A stretch of 22,058 nucleotides of DNA from an uncultured Collinsella sp. (GTDB lineage Bacteria; Actinomycetota; Coriobacteriia; Coriobacteriales; Coriobacteriaceae): the NCBI GenBank assembly GCA_902478995.1, contig CABSNF010000037.1, forward strand, positions 1 through 22,058, read 5' to 3'. Below are positions 16,905-22,058 of the stretch, one piece after another. The notes below the pieces were generated by a model. That model did no database searches and was not told the origin of the DNA. It worked only from the letters and a program-made list of their open reading frames with translations. Positions within the stretch are counted from its first letter, which is position 1, and each line of letters opens with the position of its first letter. A program made the translations under genes and the position numbers.

Positions 16905-16940
16905 TCAACCAGGCTTTTGCCTGACTGAAAGGAGAAGGGT

Positions 16941-17735
16941 ATGAATACGTTCATCAGTGCGGTGCTCGTCGGCCTCGTCGGCGTGTTCTGCATGTGGGAC
17001 TCCCGCCTGCTCGGTCGTCTTAACTTCGAGCAGCCCCTCGTTGGCGCTACGCTCGTCGGTCTGCTGCTGGGCGATGTGCCCACCGGCCTTGCCGTCGGTG
17101 CCGCCGTCGAGCTCGTGTCCATGGGCCTGGTGCAGGTCGGCGCTGCCGTTCCGCCCGATATGGTCCTGGGCGGCATCGTGGCCGCTGCCTTCGCATGCCT
17201 GACCGATGCTTCCGCCGAGACCGCCATGACGATCGCCATCCCGGTCGCCGTCCTGGGTCAGCTCCTCGGCATTGTCTTCCGTTCCATCATCGCCGCCCTC
17301 ACCCATGTGGCAGATAGCGCGATCGATAACGGAAAGTTCAAGACCGCCTACCGTATGCACATCTGCGCCGGCTCCGGTCTGTACGCCGTCATGTACTTCC
17401 TGCCGATCTTCCTCGCCGTTTTTGTTGGCACCGACCTGGTTCAGGCCATCGTCAACATGGTTCCCGAGTGGCTGTCCACTGGTCTTAACGTTTCGACCAA
17501 GATCATGACCGCCTACGGCTTGGCCCTGCTGCTCACCATGATGATCAAGAAGGGTATGACTCCGTTCCTGTTCATCGGTTTCCTGCTCGCCGCTTACCTC
17601 AACCTGTCCGTCATCGCGGTCGCTCTGATCGGTGTGTGCCTGGCTGTCGTCTTCATGGGCTTCAAGTTCAACGGTTCCCATGCAGCCGCCGGTGTCGATT
17701 CCGACTACGATCCGCTCGAAGACGACGAAGACTAA
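16941..17735 (+). CDS. Mannose-family PTS permease subunit EIIC
   Basis: This 264-residue membrane protein forms the translocation channel together with EIID. The N-terminal segment MNTFISAVLVGLVGVFCMWDSRLLGR and the glycine-rich block LVGLLLGDVPTGLAVGAAVELVSMG are typical of sorbose/mannose-type EIIC. Several hydrophobic segments follow, and the C-terminus is acidic and cytoplasmic (SDYDPLEDDED). It starts 36 bases after EIIAB with an AAAGGAGAAGGG ribosome site, and only 13 bases separate it from EIID. It is of full length and shows no damage. Confidence 0.95.
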   Translation: MNTFISAVLVGLVGVFCMWDSRLLGRLNFEQPLVGATLVGLLLGDVPTGLAVGAAVELVSMGLVQVGAAVPPDMVLGGIVAAAFACLTDASAETAMTIAIPVAVLGQLLGIVFRSIIAALTHVADSAIDNGKFKTAYRMHICAGSGLYAVMYFLPIFLAVFVGTDLVQAIVNMVPEWLSTGLNVSTKIMTAYGLALLLTMMIKKGMTPFLFIGFLLAAYLNLSVIAVALIGVCLAVVFMGFKFNGSHAAAGVDSDYDPLEDDED

Positions 17736-17748
17736 GGAGGAACACACT

Positions 17749-18582
17749 ATGGCAACCGCAACCAAGGACGTGTCCCTGAACAAGAAGGTCAGCCAGTTCT
17801 TCTGGCGCTCCTGGGCCATCCAGGCCTCTTGGAACTACGAGCGTCAGATGAACATGGGCTTCCTCTACGGCATGGTTCCCACGCTCGATCGCCTCTATCC
17901 GGACGAGTCCGACCCCAAGCAGCTCGCTGCTAAGAAAGAGGCTTACCACCGTCACATGGCGTTCTACAACTGCACCCCGCAGACGAGCGCCTTTATCCTG
18001 GGCCTCACCGCCTCCATGGAGGAGGAGTACGCCAAGGATCCCGAGAACTTCGATCCCGATTCGATCAACGCGGTCAAGACCTCCCTCATGGGTCCGCTTT
18101 CCGGCATCGGTGACTCCTTCTTCCAGGGCACCATCCGCGTTATCGCCTTTGGCCTGGGCGTTCAGCTGGCTCAGCAGGGCTCCATCATGGGCCCGATCCT
18201 GGCCATGCTCATCTCCATCGTCCCCTCTGTGCTGATTACTTGGTTCGCCGCCAAGATGGGCTATCAGGGCGGCCACGAGTACCTGAGCAAGCTTCAGGGC
18301 GGCGACCTCATGGAGAAGCTCATGTATGTCTGCGGCATCGTGGGTCTTATGTCCGTGGGCGGCATGATCGCCACGCTGATCGGCGCCACCACCCCGCTGC
18401 AGTTCGCTGAGGGCACCGTCGTTATCCAGGACATCCTGGACGGCATGATGCCCCAGATGATCTCCCTTGGCCTCACCGGCCTTATGTACTGGCTCATCAA
18501 GAAGAACGTCAACACCGGTTGGCTTCTCGTGATCGCCATCGTGGGCGGCATCGCCCTCTCCGCGGCCGGCATTCTGGCCTAG
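17749..18582 (+). CDS. Mannose-family PTS permease subunit EIID
   Basis: The 277-residue protein has the EIID hallmark start (FWRSWAIQASWNYERQMNMGFLYGMVPTLDRLYP), the cytoplasmic block HMAFYNCTPQTSAFILGLTASMEEE, and the SLMGPLSGIGDSFFQGTIRVI segment, with hydrophobic helices towards the C-terminus. AAGGAGGAA lies 7 bases before ATG 17749; longer in-frame starts overlap EIIC and lack a ribosome site. EIID binds EIIC in the membrane and helps define the substrate pathway. The next gap contains several hairpins before the second deglycase gene. Confidence 0.95.
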   Translation: MATATKDVSLNKKVSQFFWRSWAIQASWNYERQMNMGFLYGMVPTLDRLYPDESDPKQLAAKKEAYHRHMAFYNCTPQTSAFILGLTASMEEEYAKDPENFDPDSINAVKTSLMGPLSGIGDSFFQGTIRVIAFGLGVQLAQQGSIMGPILAMLISIVPSVLITWFAAKMGYQGGHEYLSKLQGGDLMEKLMYVCGIVGLMSVGGMIATLIGATTPLQFAEGTVVIQDILDGMMPQMISLGLTGLMYWLIKKNVNTGWLLVIAIVGGIALSAAGILA

Positions 18583-18616
18583 TCGCGACCAAGCGCCTAA
18601 CCGCTTTCCCCCGGGG

Positions 18617-18647
18617 GCCTGCCTGGCATCCCATACCCCAGGCAGGC
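18617..18647 (+). terminator. Hairpin after EIID (partial terminator or mRNA stabiliser)
   Basis: A 10-bp perfect stem (GCCTGCCTGG 18617-18626; CCAGGCAGGC 18638-18647) encloses an 11-base loop and is followed by TTCCATCCCC, which lacks a T-run. It is more likely to reduce or process transcription between the PTS genes and the second deglycase than to stop it fully. A further small stem GGACCG/CGGTCC is at 18699-18716. Confidence 0.55.
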
Positions 18648-18660
18648 TTCCATCCCCAAA

Positions 18661-18691
18661 ATGCGACAATGGGACAGTCCCCTTGTCGCAT
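18661..18691. repeat. 31-bp near-perfect palindrome
   Basis: ATGCGACAA (18661-18669) and TTGTCGCAT (18683-18691) enclose GGGAC-A-GTCCC with single unpaired bases. Apart from its centre base and one mismatched pair the element is fully palindromic. It sits alone between two hairpins in the EIID-deglycase gap and looks like a member of a repetitive extragenic palindrome family. It shares the word GGGACAG with the interspersed repeat at 12542, 19866 and 22000. Confidence 0.7.
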
Positions 18692-18781
18692 CCTCAACGG
18701 ACCGGCGACTCGGTCCAAACCACGGTAACCCTGCGAGCGCCCGGCAATGTGGCGCCGCAAAAATCGAAAGGAATGTGTCAG

Positions 18782-19765
18782 ATGTACGAGATCGACCTTA
18801 ACCTCCCTAAGCAGATCGTCGCTGACGTCCTGTCCAACCACGAGATCCACAGTGTCGCCTTCGTCGGCTGCGGTGCTTCCATGTCCGACCTGTACCCCGC
18901 CAAGTACTTCCTGGCCAACAACACGGACAAGCTGAACGTTCAGATCTTCACCGCTAACGAGTTCAACTACGACACGCCTTCCTGGGTCAACGAGCACACC
19001 TTCGTGATCACCTGCTCCCTCGGTGGCTCCACGCCCGAGACCGTCGAGGCCAACAAGACCGCCAAGAAGCACAACTGCCCGGTCGTCTCCCTCACCAACA
19101 AGGCTGGCTCCGCTCTGACCGTCGACGCTGACTACGTCATCGTTCACGGCTTCCACGCCAACTTCGCTGCCAAGTGCGAGAAGCCCGGCTATGCCATCGC
19201 TCTTGCTCTCGAGATCCTTCAGCAGACCGAGGGCTATGACAAGTACGACGACATGATCACCGGCCTCACCAACGTCTTCGATCTCTGCGAGAACGCTGCT
19301 CAGTCCTGCAAGAAGCTCGCCAAGAAGTTCGCTGAGGACTTCAAGGACGACAAGATGATTTACTTCATGGCCTCTGGTGCCTCCGAGAAGATGGCTTACT
19401 CTCACGCCGCCTTCCTGTTCACCGAGATGCAGTGGATCGACGCCGCCGCCTACAACACCGGCGAGTACTTCCACGGCCCGTTCGAGGTTTCCACCGAGGG
19501 TAAGCCCTACGTCTTCTTCATGTCCGATGGCGCTACCCGTCCGATGGACGCCCGCGCCCTCACCTTCCTTGAGCGCATGGGCGCCAAGGTCGCTCTGATC
19601 GACTCCAAGGACTACGGCCTGGCTGACGCCGTGCCCGCGAGCGTCGTCACCTACTTCAACCCGCTGCTGCACCTCGCCGTTATGCGCGAGTACGGCAACC
19701 AGATCGCCGAGGCCCGTCAGCACCCGCTGACCATGCGCCGCTACATGTGGAAGCTTTCCTACTAA
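18782..19765 (+). CDS. SIS-domain sugar-amine 6-phosphate deglycase 2 (FrlB/GfrF-like)
   Basis: The 327-residue protein has the same two-SIS layout as deglycase 1. The catalytic pair is Glu215 (FTEMQ) and His231 (YFHGPFE), again 16 residues apart. VGCGASMSDLYPAKYF and TANEFNYDTP line the sugar-phosphate site. The protein ends TMRRYMWKLSY, as in FrlB-type enzymes. The start is ATG 18782, with AAAGGA nine bases upstream; longer in-frame starts would run through the palindrome at 18661 and have no site. Codon use is very biased to C endings, so expression is probably high. It is the last gene of the sugar-amine operon and is followed by a strong terminator. It differs clearly from deglycase 1 by eye, so I infer a different or overlapping substrate. 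Confidence 0.88.
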   Translation: MYEIDLNLPKQIVADVLSNHEIHSVAFVGCGASMSDLYPAKYFLANNTDKLNVQIFTANEFNYDTPSWVNEHTFVITCSLGGSTPETVEANKTAKKHNCPVVSLTNKAGSALTVDADYVIVHGFHANFAAKCEKPGYAIALALEILQQTEGYDKYDDMITGLTNVFDLCENAAQSCKKLAKKFAEDFKDDKMIYFMASGASEKMAYSHAAFLFTEMQWIDAAAYNTGEYFHGPFEVSTEGKPYVFFMSDGATRPMDARALTFLERMGAKVALIDSKDYGLADAVPASVVTYFNPLLHLAVMREYGNQIAEARQHPLTMRRYMWKLSY

Positions 19766-19769
19766 TCAC

Positions 19770-19784
19770 AAGTAAGTAGACCTT
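19770..19784. repeat. Single copy of the GTGAGTAGACTTT-type repeat end
   Basis: AAGTAAGTAGACCTT agrees at 13 of 15 positions with the end repeat AAGTGAGTAGACTTT of the large palindrome at 20652-20770. It begins four bases after the deglycase 2 stop. GTAAG and CTTAC within it can form a small stem. Confidence 0.55.
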
Positions 19785-19799
19785 ACGGGTTGATTGAGA

Positions 19800-19831
19800 G
19801 GGGATGGGGTTTGCGCCCCGTCCCCTTTTTT
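19800..19831 (+). terminator. Strong intrinsic terminator closing the sugar-amine operon
   Basis: GGGGATGGGG (19800-19809) pairs with CCCCGTCCCC (19816-19825), with one G-T wobble and a 6-base loop, followed by six T. It separates deglycase 2 from the HAD gene, so the HAD gene is probably transcribed apart from the pathway. Confidence 0.93.
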
Positions 19832-19865
19832 GCTCTGGGGAGGGCGTGTCTGTCGCGTCGCAAAT

Positions 19866-19916
19866 CCCAGATAAAACCTACCAAAATAAACCTGTCCCTT
19901 TTTGGCAGGTGGGAGG
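19866..19916 (+). repeat. Interspersed palindromic repeat, copy 2, carrying the HAD ribosome site
   Basis: The first 22 bases (19866-19887) are identical to 22000-22021. The arms ACCTACCAAAA and TTTTTGGCAGGT form a hairpin with one A-C mismatch around a CCTGTCCC loop. The element ends in GGGAGG (19911-19916), which is the ribosome-binding site for the HAD gene. Copy 1 at 12542 is in the opposite orientation. Confidence 0.8.
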
Positions 19917-19924
19917 AGATGCGT

Positions 19925-20554
19925 ATGATCAAGGCAGTGCTGTTTGACATGGACGGCGTGCTGGTCGATACCGAGTGGTTCTACAACCGTCGTCGCGTGG
20001 CGTTTATGGAAGAGAAGGGCTTTCACTTTGACGAGATCCCCGATCTTTCGGGGTCTAACGAGCCCGCCATTTGGAAGTCGCTGGTACCTGACGATGTTGA
20101 GCTGCGCGAGCGCCTGCGCGTGGAGTACAAGCAGGTCTATAGCCCGGACCATCCCGTTCCGTATGCCGAGCTGCTCAACGAGCAGACGGAGCCGGTGATG
20201 CGCGCACTGCACGAGCGCGGCGTGAAGTGTGCCATCGCGAGCTCGTCCTATCGCGAGTTGATCGACGAGCTGGTGGGGATTGCCGGTATCGCCGACGTGC
20301 TGGACTACACCATCAGCGGTCACGAGTGCAGTGCGTTTAAGCCCGACCCCGAGATCTACCTGCGTGCCATGGAGGCGCTGGGTGTGGAGCCTACCGAGTG
20401 CCTGGTTATCGAGGACTCGCCTTTGGGCATCGAGGCTGGCAAACGTTCCGGCGCCCGCGTCCTGGCACTGCGCCCGCACGAGGGCGTCAACCTCGATCAA
20501 TCGCGAGCCGATGCCGTTATTGATAATCTGACCGACATTTTGGCCGCTTTGTAG
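19925..20554 (+). CDS. HAD-superfamily phosphatase/phosphoglucomutase-like protein
   Basis: The 209-residue protein belongs to HAD subfamily IA. The nucleophile motif is FDMDGVLVDTE (Asp8, acid/base Asp10). Motif II is the IASSS segment (Ser106-108), motif III is Lys139 in FKPDPEIYL, and motif IV is IEDSPLG (Glu163-Asp164). The layout fits sugar-phosphate phosphatases and beta-phosphoglucomutases, with a helical cap between Asp10 and about residue 85. The start ATG 19925 is preferred over ATG 19919 because the GGGAGGAG site lies 7-8 bases from it. The strong terminator upstream indicates that the gene is not part of the main operon, although a sugar-phosphate role would suit its place. The exact substrate is unknown. 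Confidence 0.88.
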   Translation: MIKAVLFDMDGVLVDTEWFYNRRRVAFMEEKGFHFDEIPDLSGSNEPAIWKSLVPDDVELRERLRVEYKQVYSPDHPVPYAELLNEQTEPVMRALHERGVKCAIASSSYRELIDELVGIAGIADVLDYTISGHECSAFKPDPEIYLRAMEALGVEPTECLVIEDSPLGIEAGKRSGARVLALRPHEGVNLDQSRADAVIDNLTDILAAL

Positions 20555-20611
20555 TGTCAATCCGCCGCGAGAAGCACGGGTTCAAACGTTTTTTGCGGTG
20601 GACTGGCTCAA

Positions 20612-20645
20612 TTTGGTTTCGATTTTGATCCGTTTGGCTTCGATT
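20612..20645. repeat. Two-copy 21-bp tandem repeat
   Basis: TTTGGTTTCGATT (20612-20624) and TTTGGCTTCGATT (20633-20645) differ at one of 13 bases and are 21 bases apart. The second copy ends 6 bases before the large palindrome. Confidence 0.65.
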
Positions 20646-20651
20646 CGGACT

Positions 20652-20770
20652 AAGTGAGTAGACTTTTTGGTGCAGGACGAGCACAAAGCGCATCTGCTCT
20701 AGTAAAACCGCAGGTCACAGGGGTGGCGGTTTTGGGTGTGCTCTGCAGGTCGCGTAAAGTCTACTCACTT
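20652..20770. repeat. 119-bp nested palindrome with 15-bp terminal inverted repeats (MITE-like or structured RNA)
   Basis: The ends AAGTGAGTAGACTTT (20652-20666) and its exact complement (20756-20770) form a 15-bp stem. Inside them lies GAGCACA/TGTGCTC (20679-20685 with 20737-20743) plus a TGCA/TGCA pair, and at the centre AAAACCGC/GCGGTTTT (20704-20711 with 20726-20733). The stems are nested and could fold into one long arm. There is no open frame of useful length. A miniature transposable element or a structured RNA are both possible; terminal repeats and a related lone copy at 19770 favour a repeat element. Confidence 0.75.
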
Positions 20771-20854
20771 GTTATTTGGGCCTTTGGTCGTGGGGTTGCT
20801 GGTCCCGCTTTGGTTGTCGAGGGAGGGTGAATTGAAGCGCCCCCGCATGCTCCG

Positions 20855-20863
20855 TGCTACAAT
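20855..20863 (+). promoter_or_regulatory. Extended -10 promoter of the YitT gene
   Basis: TGCTACAAT is an extended -10 box (TG-n-TACAAT). It lies 46 bases before the GTG start. A TTGAAG at 20832-20837 is 20 bases upstream, too far to be a good -35, so the extended -10 is probably the main contact. Confidence 0.6.
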
Positions 20864-20908
20864 CGCCGACATGCCTCACAACCAGATTTGCCTTCGAAAG
20901 GAGCCCGC

Positions 20909-21916
20909 GTGGCGAACGCCATCGATCAGCTCACGGACCGCGTGCTCGTGCTCGGCCGCCTTACCATCGTCCGTCGCGCCATTACTGTCGTGGCGGTCAC
21001 GATTTCCGCCGTTCTCCAGACATTCCTGATCCAGGCGTTCATTCAGCCCGCCGGCCTGCTTCCGAGCGGCCTCACCGGCGTTGCGGTCCTGCTCGATCGC
21101 GTTACCTCGCTGGGCGGCGTTCACATCGACATTTCGCTCGGTATGCTCGCGCTCAACATCCCCGTGGCACTCCTATGCTGGAGCGGCATCAGCAAGCGCT
21201 TCGTCATCTTCTCGATGATGCAGGTCGTGCTCTCGTCGCTGTTCCTCAACGTCTTTCACTTCGCTCCATTTTTGGGCGACAAGATCATGCTCATCATTTT
21301 TGGCGGCGTGGTCTCGGGTCTGGGCGCTGCCATCGCACTTAAATCCGGCGCATCCACCGGCGGCACCGACTTTATCGCGCTGTGGGTTTCCAACCACACG
21401 GGCAAGACCATCTGGGGCGTCATCTTTGGTTTCAACTGCTTTATCCTGGCGATCTTTGGCTTTATGTTTGGCTGGGACAAGGCGGCGTATTCCATCGTGT
21501 TCCAGTTTATTTCGACCAAGACCATCGACAGTTTCTATCGTCGCTACGATCGCGTGACGCTGCAGATCACGACGCGTAAGGCAGACGAGGTCATGACTGC
21601 CTACGTAAACCATTTTCAGCACGGCATTAGCTGCGCCGAGGTCGTCGGCGGATATAGCCGCGAAAAGATGTACCTGCTGAACACCGTTGTCTCGACCTAC
21701 GAGAGTCAGGACATTATCAAGCTGGTGTGCGACGTTGATCCCGGCGCCGTGATCAATGTGTTCCACACGCTCAACTTTGTGGGCGGCTGGTGGGGTGGTC
21801 ATGTCGACGAGCCCATGCCCACGGCCGTTCCCGATCCCGACAAGCCCGCACGCATGGCCAGCAGGCAGGCGCGCCTCAGCGAACAGGACAGCCTGCAGCA
21901 GGACGACGGCAAGTAG
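20909..21916 (+). CDS. YitT-family membrane protein (DUF161 + DUF2179)
   Basis: The 335-residue protein has five or six hydrophobic segments in its first two thirds (YitT/DUF161: AGLLPSGLTGVAVLLDR, GGTDFIALWVSNHTGKTIW) and then a soluble DUF2179 domain from about residue 210 (ITTRKADEVMTAYVNHFQHGISCAEVVGGYS). The domain pair is the standard YitT form, found widely in Firmicutes and Actinobacteria, with no firmly established biochemical role. The start is GTG 20909, with AAAGGA at 20897-20902; the ATG seven codons upstream at 20888 overlaps that ribosome site. The C-terminal 35 residues are polar, charged and Gln-rich. It follows the repeat-filled gap and has its own extended -10 promoter. Confidence 0.92.
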   Translation: MANAIDQLTDRVLVLGRLTIVRRAITVVAVTISAVLQTFLIQAFIQPAGLLPSGLTGVAVLLDRVTSLGGVHIDISLGMLALNIPVALLCWSGISKRFVIFSMMQVVLSSLFLNVFHFAPFLGDKIMLIIFGGVVSGLGAAIALKSGASTGGTDFIALWVSNHTGKTIWGVIFGFNCFILAIFGFMFGWDKAAYSIVFQFISTKTIDSFYRRYDRVTLQITTRKADEVMTAYVNHFQHGISCAEVVGGYSREKMYLLNTVVSTYESQDIIKLVCDVDPGAVINVFHTLNFVGGWWGGHVDEPMPTAVPDPDKPARMASRQARLSEQDSLQQDDGK

Positions 21917-21953
21917 GGTATTGGCATTTTGCCGGTCCTGCGCAACCCATCCG

Positions 21954-21997
21954 AACGAGCCCCCCGAAAGCCCCGTTGCTTTCGAGAGGCTCTCGTT
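21954..21997 (+). terminator. Weak hairpin after the YitT gene
   Basis: CGAAAG (21965-21970) pairs with CTTTCG (21979-21984) and an outer AACGAGCC pairs with GGCTCTCGTT around bulges. Only TTT-GCCC follows, so termination would be partial. No better terminator is seen between the gene and the end of the window. Confidence 0.5.
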
Positions 21998-21999
21998 TG

Positions 22000-22047
22000 C
22001 CCAGATAAAACCTACCAAAATGAAGCTGTCGCTTTTTGGTAGGGAGG
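22000..22047 (+). repeat. Interspersed palindromic repeat, copy 3
   Basis: Begins with the same 22 bases as copy 2 and keeps the hairpin (CCTACCAAAA with TTTTGGTAGG, fully paired) around a changed loop (GAAGCTGTCGC). It ends in GGGAGG at 22042-22047, 11 bases before the window ends, so a gene start just to the right is likely to use it as ribosome site, as the HAD gene does. Confidence 0.8.
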
Positions 22048-22058
22048 GTGTATCGTTT

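Larger units (their letters stand above)
20555..20908. other. 354-base gene-free gap filled with repeats
   Basis: No reading frame here looks coding. The gap contains a 21-bp tandem repeat (20612-20645), a nested palindromic element (20652-20770) and, near its right end, the promoter-like box of the YitT gene. Part of the left side (20570-20610) could form a weak hairpin (CCGCCGC with GCGGTGG), but I see no clear terminator for the HAD gene. Confidence 0.75.

Noticed and set aside
12542..22047. CRISPR array from the repeated hairpin sequences
   Set aside because: Copies are kilobases apart, not regularly spaced, in both orientations and with no cas genes.

Overview
The window looks like a chromosomal segment of a gut actinobacterium of the class Coriobacteriia, most likely Collinsella. 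This is inferred from the high GC content, strongly C/G-ending codons, simple AAAGGAG-type ribosome sites, an extended -10 box (TGCTACAAT), and the combination of mannose-family PTS genes with fructoselysine-type deglycases. I assigned it from sequence features alone and did no database search. Sixteen genes are supported as protein-coding. I found no rRNA, tRNA, CRISPR array or intact transposase.

Left part (1-3436): a strong terminator of an upstream gene outside the window, a small unknown single-pass membrane protein, and a two-gene AT-richer island. The island encodes a DUF6036/AbiEii-like nucleotidyltransferase and an HTH protein whose TTG start overlaps the first gene's stop, and it resembles a toxin-antitoxin or phage-defence pair. 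The DNA recombination protein RmuC follows.

Middle (3437-12566): an ordinary housekeeping stretch on the plus strand. It holds an ABC exporter half-transporter, endonuclease III (nth), the transcription-repair coupling factor (mfd), a PAP2 phosphatase, a threonine-aldolase-like PLP enzyme with a very strong terminator, and a GNAT acetyltransferase.

Right part (12564-19831): a sugar-amine catabolic locus. A GntR/UTRA repressor reads leftward. Divergent from it are a SIS-domain deglycase, an EamA/DMT transporter, a mannose-family PTS (fused EIIA-EIIB, EIIC, EIID) and a second SIS-domain deglycase, closed by a strong terminator. Both SIS proteins keep a Glu and a His exactly 16 residues apart (E217/H233 and E215/H231), matching the catalytic pair of FraB and of the GlmS isomerase domain. 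The most economical reading is an Amadori-product pathway: the PTS imports and phosphorylates fructoselysine or glucoselysine, two deglycases split the 6-phosphates into glucose-6-phosphate and the amine, and the EamA protein moves the freed amine or amino acid. The layout combines a frl-type regulator with gfr-type enzymes. Repeated operator-like motifs lie in the divergent promoter, before the EamA gene and before the PTS genes.

Far right (19832-22058): a HAD phosphatase/mutase gene, a 354-base gene-free gap filled with repeats and a large nested palindrome, and a YitT-family membrane protein. At least four families of short palindromic or interspersed repeats occupy the intergenic gaps. 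One of them (three copies in the window) ends in a purine-rich stretch that serves as the ribosome-binding site of the HAD gene.
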